This document shows, piece by piece, positions 1-7,919 of a stretch of DNA of 14,495 bases (the stretch's first letter is position 1; every line of letters starts with the position of its first letter). This DNA comes from an uncultured Oribacterium sp. GTDB lineage: Bacteria > Bacillota > Clostridia > Lachnospirales > Lachnospiraceae. The position numbers and the translations under genes were made by a program. Below the pieces are notes generated by a model, which searched no databases, was not told the origin of the DNA, and saw nothing but the letters and a program-made list of their open reading frames with translations. Where the stretch lies: assembly GCA_902485915.1 (NCBI GenBank), contig CABTMH010000063.1, positions 1 to 14,495 of the forward strand. The letters run 5' to 3'.

Positions 1-14
1 AACTCTCCTCCTTT
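1..14 (-). promoter_or_regulatory. Ribosome binding site of a gene beyond the left edge
   Basis: Read on the minus strand the window ends with AAAGGAGGAGAGTT, a near-perfect Shine-Dalgarno sequence. It sits immediately after a promoter and a hairpin, so a minus-strand gene almost certainly starts within a few bases outside the window. The gene itself cannot be seen. Confidence 0.75.
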
Positions 15-21
15 AGATATA

Positions 22-54
22 GAAAAAGGGCGTCTGGATTTTCCAGACGCCCTT
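22..54 (-). terminator. Strong hairpin with T-run in the leader of the next gene
   Basis: On the minus strand a 13-bp perfect stem (AAGGGCGTCTGGA with its complement, triloop AAA) is followed by a short T-run ending TTTTTC. It has the form of an intrinsic terminator. It lies only a few bases after a predicted transcription start and just before the ribosome site of the next gene. It could therefore be an attenuator, a 5' stabilising hairpin, or a second terminator for the purine operon. Confidence 0.75.
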
Positions 55-67
55 GCCTATGGTCGGT

Positions 68-96
68 ATTATAGTTATGGCTTAACGCGAAGTCTA
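68..96 (-). promoter_or_regulatory. Predicted sigma-A promoter for the gene beyond the left edge
   Basis: The minus strand carries TAGACT (96-91), a 17-nt spacer and a perfect TATAAT (73-68). The -35 box matches the consensus at four of six bases. Transcription would start near position 61, giving a leader of about 60 nt that consists mainly of the hairpin at 22-54 and the ribosome site at 1-14. Confidence 0.55.
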
Positions 97-157
97 CTAC
101 TATTTGGTTATATCTGAGATAAAAGTTAATATACTGTTACTGTTCACTCGTTAACTG

Positions 158-213
158 GATTTAGTCAGGAGGCGGAGGACTTAGTGCTGCTTAGAGTCTC
201 CAGATTTAGAGTC
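158..213. repeat. Cluster of TTAG-containing short repeats
   Basis: On the plus strand GATTTAGTC (158-166), TTAGTG (181-186), TTAGAGTC (191-198) and GATTTAGAGTC (203-213) follow one another, with TTAG starting at about 161, 181, 191 and 206. Spacings of roughly 20, 10 and 15 bp are close to multiples of half a helical turn. A 12-bp perfect palindrome, TCCGAGCTCGGA, follows at 215-226. Together they sit upstream of the promoter at 68-96 and could be a regulator-binding region. I do not recognise the motif. Confidence 0.35.
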
Positions 214-269
214 TTCCGAGCTCGGAGTACTGTGTTTCTGATGCCTGCTCTCCGGTCCTTTCGCTACAA

Positions 270-299
270 CGCAAAGAGCGTCCCTTTCGGGACGCTCTT
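270..299 (-). terminator. Terminator of the purine operon
   Basis: An 11-bp perfect stem, AAGAGCGTCCC with its complement and a GAAA loop on the minus strand, begins 22 nt after the purL stop codon. The T-run after it is short (TTTGCGTT), so termination may be incomplete. The hairpin at 22-54 could act as a back-up. Confidence 0.75.
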
Positions 300-321
300 C
301 CATCGCCATTCAGGCATCGTA

Positions 322-3300
322 TCAGTTGAAGTACTCCTTCGCTGCGCGGAAGAGACCCATATCGTAGTTACCAGGTACGTTCTTATACAGTCCGCTGCCC
401 CAGCGCTCTGCATGACCCATCTTACCGAGGACACGACCATCCGGTGAGGTGATACCCTCGACCGCATAGTAGGAGCCGTTCGGGTTGTACTGGATATCCA
501 TGGTCGGATGACCCTCGAGATCCACGTACTGTGTTGCGATCTGACCGTTCTCGACGAGCTGCTGGAAAAGCGCCGGCTCACAGAGGAAGCGGCCCTCGCC
601 GTGAGAGATCGGCACGCTGTAGATGTCACCCGGCTCCGTGTCTGCAAGCCATGGAGACATGTTCGAAGCCACACGGATGTTGACGATCTTCGACTGGTGG
701 CGTCCGATCGTGTTGAAGGTCAGTGTCGGGCAGTGCTCATCGGTATCACGGATCTCACCGTACGGTACGAGACCGAGCTTGATGAGGGCCTGGAAGCCGT
801 TGCAGATACCGAGCATGAGACCATCCCGCTTGTTCAGCATATCCATGGTTGCGTTCTTCACTGCCTCGTTCCGGAAGAAAGAGGTGATGAACTTCGCAGA
901 GCCGTCCGGCTCGTCACCACCGGAGAAACCACCCGGGATGAAGATCATCTGCGACTCGGCGATCCGCTTCGCTACCTGCTCTACAGAATCACTGATGTCC
1001 TGCTTCGTCATGTTACGTACGACGATGATCTCCGGATCCAGTCCGGCGTCCGCGCAGGCCTTCGCAGAATCATACTCACAGTTGTTGCCCGGGAAGACCG
1101 GAATCAGGACATGCGGCTTCTCCACCTGGATAGCCGGAGCGACCCACTCCTCTTCTGCATAATCCGGAATCGTGACATCGGCGGTGCTCTCCTCCGTGTC
1201 CTTATCGAGGTTCATGTTACAGGTGAAGACCTTCTCGAGCTTATCCTCATAGGAGGCCTCGAGGTCGCTGAGCTTCAGGGTCTCGTCGTTGTAACGGATC
1301 TCTGCATTGTCCGTGGTGACACCGAGGTCCGCCACGATGAGGTTCGCTGCCTTCACAGCCGGATCGTTATAGATCGCGTCACGGTCCGCTGCGTCACGGA
1401 GCTCCAGAAGGAAGCTGCCGTACTGATAGCCGAAGATGTCCTCGACACTCAGGCTCGGTGCGAAATCGAAGCCGATGTCGTTACCCATGCACTGCTTCAG
1501 CACTGCCTCTGCGGCACCACCATAGGTCGGCGTGTAGATGGACGCGAGCTTACCGTCGAGCACGAGCTTGTGGACATAATCGAACAGGGCGAGGAGAGAC
1601 TCCTTCACTGGAAGCTCTTCACGGTACTGCGGCTTCAGCCAGAGTACCGGATGACCGGCTGCCTTATACTCCGGGCTCACGATGTTCTTCGCATCCTCTG
1701 TGGTGATGGCGAAGGAAACGAGCGTAGGCGGAACATCGAGCTGCTCGAAGGTACCGGACATGGAGTCCTTACCACCGATCGCTGCGATACCGAGGTCGAG
1801 CTGAGCGTTAAATGCTCCGAGCAGTGCCTCGAGCGGCTGTCCCCAGCGCTCCGGCGCACGACCAGGCTTACCGAAGTACTCCTGGAAAGTGAGGTAGGTA
1901 TCCTCGAAGCCTGCACCGGTTGCGATCAGCTTCGCTGCGGACTCAACGACGGCGAGGTATGCACCCTTGTAGCAGTTCTTCTCGGTGATAAACGGGTTAT
2001 AGCCATACGCCATCACAGAGGTATCATCGGTATGACCCTTTTCCACAGAGATCTTCGCCGCCATCGCCTGTACCGGTGTGCGCTGATTCTTACCGCCGAA
2101 CGGCATCAGCACGGTACCTGCACCGATGGTGGAGTCGAAACGCTCACTGAGACCACGCTTGCTGACGACGTTGAGATCCTCGGCCAGTGCCTCATAGTTC
2201 TCGGCGAAGCTGCCCTTCACCTCACGGGCAATGCTTCCGCCCTCTGCGGTCTTCACGGTGATATGCTTCTCGGCACCGTTACTGTTCAGGAAGTCTCTCG
2301 AAAGATCGATGACGTTCTTTCCGTTCCAGTGAGCGACGAGACGATTTGTATCGGTGACGTCTGCCACGTGGGTCGCCTCGAGGTTCTCCTCATGTGCGAG
2401 TGCGAGGAAGCGCTCCATATCCTCTGGAGCGACAACCACCGCCATACGCTCCTGCGACTCGGAGATCGCAAGCTCTGTACCATCGAGACCGGCATACTTC
2501 TTCGGAACCTTATCGAGGTTGATGTCGAGACCATCCGCGAGCTCACCGATGGCGACGGATACACCGCCGGCACCGAAGTCGTTGCAGCGCTTGATCAGTC
2601 GGCTTGCCTCCGGATTACGGAAGAGACGCTGCAGCTTACGCTCCTCAGGTGCGTTACCCTTCTGTACCTCTGCGCCGTCCTTCTCGAGGGACTCCACGTT
2701 GTGAGACTTGGAGGAACCGGTAGCGCCACCGATACCATCACGGCCGGTACGACCGCCGAGGAGGATGACGACATCACCCGGTGCCGGCACCTCACGACGT
2801 ACGTTCTCTGCCGGTGCGGCTGCGACGACGGCGCCGATCTCCATACGCTTTGCGACATAGCCCGGATGATAGATCTCATCGACGAGGCCGGTCGCGAGGC
2901 CGATCTGGTTACCATAGCTGGAGTAACCGTTGGCCGCGGTCGTTACGAGCTTACGCTGTGGCAGCTTGCCCTTCATGGTCTCCTGTACCGGCACGGTCGG
3001 ATCACCGGCACCGGTGACACGCATCGCCTGATAGACATAGCTTCTGCCGGACAGCGGATCACGGATCGCGCCACCGATGCAGGTTGCTGCACCACCGAAC
3101 GGCTCGATCTCGGTCGGGTGGTTGTGGGTCTCGTTCTTAAAGAGCAGGAGCCAGTCCTGATCCTCGCCATCGACCTTTACGGTGATCTTCACGGTGCAGG
3201 CGTTAATCTCCTCCGACTCATCGAGCTTCTGGAGCTTTCCTTCCTTCTTCAGTACCTTCGCAGCGAGGGTGCCGATATCCATGAGGTTGATCGGCTTCGT

Positions 3301-4074
3301 GCGGTTCAGCTCCTTGCGGGCAGCGATGTAACGATCCCATGCCTTCTGAAGCTCCGGATCGGCGAAATCCACCTGATCGATCGTGGTCAGGAAGGTGGTA
3401 TGACGGCAGTGATCGGACCAGTAGGTATCGATCATACGGATCTCCGTGATGCTCGGATCACGATGCTCGGACTTGAAGTAATCACGGCAGAACTCGAGAT
3501 CATCAAGGTCCATCGCGAGGCCCTTCTCCTGACGGAAGGCATCGAGCTCCTCATTCGGTGCATCGATGAAGCCGGTGAGGGTCTCGACCTCGGTCGGGAT
3601 GTCATACTTCACATCGAGGGTCGCATAGGTATCGAGGGCGGCCTCTCTCGACTCCACCGGGTTGATGACATACTTCTTGATTTCTGCGATCTCATCCGCG
3701 CTCAGATCGCCGTAGAGGAGGTACACCTTCGCGGAACGTACCTTCGGACGCTCTCCCTGTGTGAGGATCTGGATGCACTGTGCGGCAGAGTCTGCGCGCT
3801 GGTCGAACTGACCCGGCAGGAACTCGACGGCGAACACATACGCACCGTCCTGCTTCGGGAGCTCAGCCGATACATCATCGAGCTGCGGCTCGCTGAGGAC
3901 GAGCTGTACTGCCTTATCAAAGGTCTCCTGGTCCAGTCCCTCGACGTCGTAACGGTTCAGAAGCCGTACGTCTGTGAGGTTCTTGATCAGAAGGATGTGA
4001 CGGATATCATGGCGGAGTCCCTGTGCCTCGTGGCGGAGACCCTGCTTTTTCTCAACATAAATTCTATTTACCAT
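322..4074 (-). CDS. purL: Phosphoribosylformylglycinamidine synthase, long single-chain form
   Basis: This enzyme converts FGAR, ATP and glutamine to FGAM, the fourth step of purine synthesis, in the cytoplasm. The 1250-residue chain has the layout of the large fused PurL: a PurS-like N-terminal region (about 1-150), the linker motif YWSDHCRHTTF at 218-228, the first AIRS-like catalytic half with FKNETHNHP at 312-320, a second AIRS-like half, and a class I glutamine amidotransferase domain from about 1000. The amidotransferase triad is visible as C1091 (GICNGFQ), H1221 and E1223; the last motif reads HAE rather than the more usual HPE. The ATG is preceded by AAGGAGG about 10 nt upstream, which overlaps the end of purD 15 nt away. 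It is the last gene of the operon and is followed by a terminator. Length and motifs are intact. Confidence 0.97.
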   Translation of the reverse strand: MVNRIYVEKKQGLRHEAQGLRHDIRHILLIKNLTDVRLLNRYDVEGLDQETFDKAVQLVLSEPQLDDVSAELPKQDGAYVFAVEFLPGQFDQRADSAAQCIQILTQGERPKVRSAKVYLLYGDLSADEIAEIKKYVINPVESREAALDTYATLDVKYDIPTEVETLTGFIDAPNEELDAFRQEKGLAMDLDDLEFCRDYFKSEHRDPSITEIRMIDTYWSDHCRHTTFLTTIDQVDFADPELQKAWDRYIAARKELNRTKPINLMDIGTLAAKVLKKEGKLQKLDESEEINACTVKITVKVDGEDQDWLLLFKNETHNHPTEIEPFGGAATCIGGAIRDPLSGRSYVYQAMRVTGAGDPTVPVQETMKGKLPQRKLVTTAANGYSSYGNQIGLATGLVDEIYHPGYVAKRMEIGAVVAAAPAENVRREVPAPGDVVILLGGRTGRDGIGGATGSSKSHNVESLEKDGAEVQKGNAPEERKLQRLFRNPEASRLIKRCNDFGAGGVSVAIGELADGLDINLDKVPKKYAGLDGTELAISESQERMAVVVAPEDMERFLALAHEENLEATHVADVTDTNRLVAHWNGKNVIDLSRDFLNSNGAEKHITVKTAEGGSIAREVKGSFAENYEALAEDLNVVSKRGLSERFDSTIGAGTVLMPFGGKNQRTPVQAMAAKISVEKGHTDDTSVMAYGYNPFITEKNCYKGAYLAVVESAAKLIATGAGFEDTYLTFQEYFGKPGRAPERWGQPLEALLGAFNAQLDLGIAAIGGKDSMSGTFEQLDVPPTLVSFAITTEDAKNIVSPEYKAAGHPVLWLKPQYREELPVKESLLALFDYVHKLVLDGKLASIYTPTYGGAAEAVLKQCMGNDIGFDFAPSLSVEDIFGYQYGSFLLELRDAADRDAIYNDPAVKAANLIVADLGVTTDNAEIRYNDETLKLSDLEASYEDKLEKVFTCNMNLDKDTEESTADVTIPDYAEEEWVAPAIQVEKPHVLIPVFPGNNCEYDSAKACADAGLDPEIIVVRNMTKQDISDSVEQVAKRIAESQMIFIPGGFSGGDEPDGSAKFITSFFRNEAVKNATMDMLNKRDGLMLGICNGFQALIKLGLVPYGEIRDTDEHCPTLTFNTIGRHQSKIVNIRVASNMSPWLADTEPGDIYSVPISHGEGRFLCEPALFQQLVENGQIATQYVDLEGHPTMDIQYNPNGSYYAVEGITSPDGRVLGKMGHAERWGSGLYKNVPGNYDMGLFRAAKEYFN

Positions 4075-4089
4075 GGATCGTAATCCTCC

Positions 4090-5355
4090 TTAACTCAGCG
4101 GCTTCAGTGCGCGCTGTCCGATATCCTTCCGCATGTGCATCTTCTCGAAGCTTACCTTCGCTGCACTTCGGTAGGCCTGATCGATGGCCTCCTTCAGGGT
4201 CGGTGCTGTCTCGACGATGCCGAGCACACGACCACCGTGGGTATAGAGCTTTCCATCGCGGAGGTCTGCACCTGCGACATAAACATTGTCCACCTGATCG
4301 ACACCCGTGATCTCGAAGCCGGACTCGTAAGCTACCGGATATCCGCCGGATGCCTCGATGATACAGCAGGCGGATTCATCCTTCCACTTCACCTCGACCT
4401 CGGCGAGTCTGCCTTCGGTGACAGCCTGCATGATGGTCAGCAGATCAGAATCGAGCAGCGGCAGCACGACCTGTGCCTCCGGATCGCCGAAGCGGCAGTT
4501 GTACTCGATGACCTTCGGGCCATCCTTCGTCAGCATGAGACCGAAGTAGAGGCAGCCCTTGAAGGTGCGACCCTCGCTCTTCATCGCTTCGATGGTCGGC
4601 TTGAAGATGGTCTCCATGCAGACATCGGCGATTTCCTTCGTGTAGTACGGGTTCGGTGCGATGGTGCCCATACCGCCGGTATTGAGGCCCTCATCGTTGT
4701 CCAGGGCACGCTTGTGATCCATGGAGCTGATCATCGGTACGACGACGTTACCGTCGGTGAAGCTGAGGACGGAGACCTCCGGGCCCTCGAGGTACTCCTC
4801 GATGACGATCTGGTCGCCGGAGTGGCCGAACTTGTGCTCTGCCATGATGGTCTGGATGCCTGCGATCGCTTCTTCACGGGTCATCGCGATGATGACACCC
4901 TTTCCGAGTGCGAGTCCGTCCGCCTTAATGACGGTCGGGATCGGACAGGTCTGTACATACGCCTCTGCTGCGTGGATATCGGTGAATACCTCATAGCCCG
5001 CGGTCGGGATGTGGTACTTCTTCATCAGGTTCTTCGAGAACACCTTCGAGCCCTCGATGATGGCCGCCCTGCCCTCCGGTCCAAAGGCCGGGATGCCAGC
5101 TGCCTCGAGTGCATCGACCATGCCAGCGACGAGTGGATCATCCGGTGCGACGACCACATAATCCAGCTTCTGCTCGACAGCGAACTTTACGACGCCATCG
5201 ACATCGGTTGCCCGGATCTCCGGTACGCACTCGGCGTCTCTTGCGATACCGCCGTTGCCAGGGATCGCATAGAGCTTCTCGACCGAAGGATTCTTCTTGA
5301 TTGCTTTGATGATGGCATGCTCACGTCCACCACCACCTACGACGCCTACTCTCAT
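4090..5355 (-). CDS. purD: Phosphoribosylamine-glycine ligase (GAR synthetase)
   Basis: PurD joins 5-phosphoribosylamine and glycine using ATP, the second step of purine synthesis. The 421-residue protein has the usual length and order of parts: N-terminal motif GVVGGGGREHAI (4-15), APDDPL near 70-75, an ATP-grasp domain from about 100 with KADGLALGKGV (144-154), GLNTGGMGTIAP (223-234), and the metal-binding signature VIEYNCRFGDPEAQ (282-295). The start follows the purN stop by only 3 nt, and its ribosome site AGGAGG lies inside the end of purN, so the two genes are probably translationally coupled. PurD consumes the unstable product of PurF, which is encoded in the same transcript. No truncation or missing motif is apparent. 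Confidence 0.97.
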   Translation of the reverse strand: MRVGVVGGGGREHAIIKAIKKNPSVEKLYAIPGNGGIARDAECVPEIRATDVDGVVKFAVEQKLDYVVVAPDDPLVAGMVDALEAAGIPAFGPEGRAAIIEGSKVFSKNLMKKYHIPTAGYEVFTDIHAAEAYVQTCPIPTVIKADGLALGKGVIIAMTREEAIAGIQTIMAEHKFGHSGDQIVIEEYLEGPEVSVLSFTDGNVVVPMISSMDHKRALDNDEGLNTGGMGTIAPNPYYTKEIADVCMETIFKPTIEAMKSEGRTFKGCLYFGLMLTKDGPKVIEYNCRFGDPEAQVVLPLLDSDLLTIMQAVTEGRLAEVEVKWKDESACCIIEASGGYPVAYESGFEITGVDQVDNVYVAGADLRDGKLYTHGGRVLGIVETAPTLKEAIDQAYRSAAKVSFEKMHMRKDIGQRALKPLS

Positions 5356-5358
5356 CGT

Positions 5359-5961
5359 TTATGCCTCCTGTTCACTCTTCTGTTCACGGATTTCCTTACT
5401 CATCAGCTCGGCTGCGGCCGGCAGAAGCTTCCACTCCGCCTGCTCCATCACGCGCTTCTGAAGGATCTCCGGCGTATCGCCTTCCTCGATCGCGACGGCC
5501 TTCTGGAGAAGGATACGTCCGCCATCCGGAATTTCGTTTACGAGATGTACGGTTGCTCCGGTCACCTTGACACCGTATGCGAGTGCGGCCTCATGCGGGC
5601 GAAGCCCGTACATACCCTTGCCGCAGAAGCTCGGGATCAGGGACGGATGGATGTTGATGATGCGATCCGCATATGCATGGATGAAATCCGGGCCCAGGAT
5701 CGTCAGATAGCCGGCCAGGATGACGAGGTCGATGCTGTGGGCCTGTAAGGTTTCGATCAGCTTCGGCTCATCCTTATGCACGACGGTATGCTCGATGCCG
5801 GCCTTTTCTGCGCGTTCCAGCGCATAGATACCCTCACGGGAGCCGACGACGAGGACGATCTCGCCATCCGGGATCTCACCACGATGCTGTGCATCGATCA
5901 GCGCCTGGAGGTTGGTGCCACCGCCGCTGACCAGCACGGCAATTCTGGTTTTATTCTTCAT
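5359..5961 (-). CDS. purN: Phosphoribosylglycinamide formyltransferase (GAR transformylase 1)
   Basis: PurN transfers a formyl group from 10-formyltetrahydrofolate to GAR. The 200-residue protein has the family length. Near its start is VSGGGTNLQALID (11-23). The catalytic residues correspond to N103 and H105 in INIHPSLIPSF, and D146 in NEIPDGG, matching the Asn-His-Asp set known from E. coli PurN. The segment GKGMYGLRPHEAAL is a sub-type variation typical of clostridial enzymes. The ribosome site is weak: GTGGGG about 10 nt before the ATG, so this may be the least efficiently initiated gene of the operon unless coupled to the upstream gene, whose stop lies 21 nt away. The C-terminal tail is rich in Lys and Glu. 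Confidence 0.96.
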   Translation of the reverse strand: MKNKTRIAVLVSGGGTNLQALIDAQHRGEIPDGEIVLVVGSREGIYALERAEKAGIEHTVVHKDEPKLIETLQAHSIDLVILAGYLTILGPDFIHAYADRIINIHPSLIPSFCGKGMYGLRPHEAALAYGVKVTGATVHLVNEIPDGGRILLQKAVAIEEGDTPEILQKRVMEQAEWKLLPAAAELMSKEIREQKSEQEA

Positions 5962-5982
5962 TATGTATATACCCCACTGTGA

Positions 5983-7167
5983 TTAGTGATGGAAAAGTCT
6001 CATGCCGGTGAAGCACAGTACCATATCGTACTTATCCGCAGTTTCGATGACGTTATCGTCACGGATGGATCCGCCCGGCTCGGCGATGTAGCTGACACCG
6101 GACTTCCGTGCACGCTCGACATTATCACCGAACGGGAAGAACGCGTCGGAGCCGAGGGCCGTTCCGGTCAGTGTCGCGAGATACGCCTTCTGCTCTGCTC
6201 TCGTAAACGGAGCCGGCTGCTCAGTGAAGTACTGCTGCCATGCGCCATCCTTCAGGACATCATCGCACTCCTCGGAGAGGTATACATCGATGACATTGTC
6301 ACGATCAGCACGACGGAGGCCCTCCTTAAACGGGAGGTTCAGGACACGATCCGTCTGGCGAAGATGCCAGTGATCAGCCTTATCACCTGCGAGACGTGTG
6401 CAGTGCACTCTGGACTGCTGTCCGGCACCGACACCGATGGCCTGTCCATCCTCTGCATACGCTACGGAGTTGGACTGCGTGTACTTGATGGTGATGAGGG
6501 CGATGGTCATGTTGAGACGCGCCTCCTCGGTGAGCTCCCTGTTCTGGCTCACGATGTTTGCGAAGGCCTCATCGGTCACCTTATACTCGTTACGGCCCTG
6601 CTCGAAGGTCACACCGAACACCTGCTTGTGCTCGACCGGATCCGGGCGGTAGCTCGGGTCGATCTTGATGACATTATAGTTTCCCTTCTTCTTCGTCTTC
6701 AGGATCTCGAGCGCCTCCTCCGTATAGCCTGGGGCAATGACGCCATCAGACACTTCGCGGTGGATGATGCGTGCGGTCGTCGCATCACAGGTATCCGACA
6801 GGGCGATGAAGTCACCATAAGAAGACATACGATCGACGCCACGCGCTCTCGCATACGCACAGGCCAGCGGAGACTCGTCGAGACCCTCGATGTCATCTAC
6901 GAAGCAGGCCTTCTTCAGCTTATCGGAAAGCTTACGTCCGATCGCCGCACCGGAAGGAGAAACGTGCTTGAAGGATGCGGCTGCGACCATGCCGGTGGCT
7001 TCCTTGAGATCAGAAACCAGCTGCCAGCTGTTCAGTGCATCGAGGAAGTTGATATAGCCAGGACGGCCATTCAGAATCTCGATCGGAAGATCAGAACCGT
7101 CGTGCATATAGATCTTCGCCGGCTTCTGATTCGGGTTCATACCATACTTTAATTCAAACTCTTTCAT
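5983..7167 (-). CDS. purH: AICAR formyltransferase, stand-alone (C-terminal half of PurH)
   Basis: This enzyme formylates AICAR to FAICAR with 10-formyltetrahydrofolate, the penultimate step to IMP. In most bacteria PurH is a bifunctional protein of about 500 residues with an N-terminal MGS-like IMP cyclohydrolase domain. This 394-residue protein starts directly in the AICAR transformylase domain and lacks the cyclohydrolase part. The catalytic Lys-His pair is visible as K67-H68 in SFKHVSPSGAA. Other family motifs are GVGAGQQSRV, GSDAFFPFGD and EPGGSIRDDNVI. The start has a strong ribosome site (GAGGAGGGG) that overlaps the end of the upstream cyclohydrolase gene 12 nt away. It is therefore not a truncated gene: its missing partner activity is encoded by the neighbour. 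The name purH is used in the sense of the transformylase half only. Confidence 0.93.
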   Translation of the reverse strand: MKEFELKYGMNPNQKPAKIYMHDGSDLPIEILNGRPGYINFLDALNSWQLVSDLKEATGMVAAASFKHVSPSGAAIGRKLSDKLKKACFVDDIEGLDESPLACAYARARGVDRMSSYGDFIALSDTCDATTARIIHREVSDGVIAPGYTEEALEILKTKKKGNYNVIKIDPSYRPDPVEHKQVFGVTFEQGRNEYKVTDEAFANIVSQNRELTEEARLNMTIALITIKYTQSNSVAYAEDGQAIGVGAGQQSRVHCTRLAGDKADHWHLRQTDRVLNLPFKEGLRRADRDNVIDVYLSEECDDVLKDGAWQQYFTEQPAPFTRAEQKAYLATLTGTALGSDAFFPFGDNVERARKSGVSYIAEPGGSIRDDNVIETADKYDMVLCFTGMRLFHH

Positions 7168-7179
7168 CTGCCCCTCCTC

Positions 7180-7908
7180 TTATGCGTTCACCTGTGTGAA
7201 CTTGTTGATCATCCGGTTGCTTACGCTTCCGTCCACGACGCTGATATAGCGTACGTACATGGAAATCTTATTATCCTCGTTCAGGCTGTTCCAGATCGCC
7301 TCTGCGAACTCATCTGCGCTGTTCGGGATCGCCACACGCTCCGGCTCACCCTCGAAGGTCGGAATCGGATTACCGTTCTGCCGGTAGGTGTGGATGAAGT
7401 GACCGAGGCCGTTCTGCAGCTTGTAGCTGTAGGTATAGCGTGCACAGTCGGTGCCCTCTGCGTCCTGCGACTTGAGAATCGACATCTTATAGCTGTCAGA
7501 ATCATCGAGCATCACGAGGCCGCTGATACGCGGTGTCCAGTTCGGACCATCCGGCTCGAACTCGCGGGTTTCGAGCGCCTCCTCGAAGGTGTTACCCTCC
7601 TTCAGGAAATCATAGATGGTATCCGTCTGATCACCGTTGGTCACGATCAGGTTATCACCGATCTTACGGATCGGGCTGTAGATGATGAGGCTCGGGTCCT
7701 CGACCTTGCTGGCATCTGCCGGGTAGATGGTGACGGTGTCACCATCCTCGATAAATACGCGGTTTCTGGAGTTTGCGCTACGACCCATGATGAAGTAAGC
7801 GATGGCGATGGACTGTCCATCCGCGGACTTGCCGATCACGATGCCACGGCCAGGGTACTCGTTGTTCTTCAGCAGCTCTGGAAGCTGTGCTACATCATAT
7901 GTTGCCAT
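7180..7908 (-). CDS. purO: IMP cyclohydrolase, PurO-like
   Basis: It probably closes the ring of FAICAR to give IMP, the last step of the pathway. The 242-residue protein is unrelated in sequence to the MGS-like cyclohydrolase domain of ordinary PurH. It resembles the PurO type first described in archaea (Pfam IMP_cyclohyd): YPGRGIVIG (18-26), AIAYFIMGRSANSRNR (35-50), and a middle region with NWTPRISGLV. The assignment rests on recognition of the family and on context: the next gene is a PurH transformylase without cyclohydrolase, so this supplies the missing activity. It starts 11 nt after purM with ribosome site AAGGAG. Residues 27-40 (KSADGQSIAIAYFI) correspond to a segment present again, inverted and diverged, in the purF-purM spacer. 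The symbol purO is by homology and slightly less certain than the other names. Confidence 0.87.
   Translation of the reverse strand: MATYDVAQLPELLKNNEYPGRGIVIGKSADGQSIAIAYFIMGRSANSRNRVFIEDGDTVTIYPADASKVEDPSLIIYSPIRKIGDNLIVTNGDQTDTIYDFLKEGNTFEEALETREFEPDGPNWTPRISGLVMLDDSDSYKMSILKSQDAEGTDCARYTYSYKLQNGLGHFIHTYRQNGNPIPTFEGEPERVAIPNSADEFAEAIWNSLNEDNKISMYVRYISVVDGSVSNRMINKFTQVNA
7789..7830. repeat. Copy A of a 42-bp inverted repeat (inside the IMP cyclohydrolase gene)
   Basis: The plus-strand sequence here matches the minus strand of 9028-9069 at 38 of 42 bases, including 22 consecutive identities. In this copy the bases encode residues 27-40 of the IMP cyclohydrolase, so this is the functional, presumably ancestral copy. 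Confidence 0.9.
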
Positions 7909-7919
7909 GTTTACTCTCC

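Noticed and set aside
4020..4074. Seven-codon near-repeat (QGLRHEA, QGLRHDI) at the start of purL
   Set aside because: The two units are short and diverged, and this region of PurL normally carries a similar sequence; it need not be a recent duplication.
508..4083. A 1191-codon open frame on the plus strand opposite purL, and others opposite htpG (11496-13592), purD and the purH transformylase gene
   Set aside because: The minus-strand genes carry complete, recognisable domains. Their biased codon use largely avoids TTA, CTA and TCA, which leaves the opposite frame free of stops. The antisense products show no family features and have no ribosome sites.
5983..7167. PurH as a truncated pseudogene
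   Set aside because: The protein starts with its own strong ribosome site exactly at the transformylase domain, keeps the catalytic Lys-His pair, and the missing activity is encoded next door.
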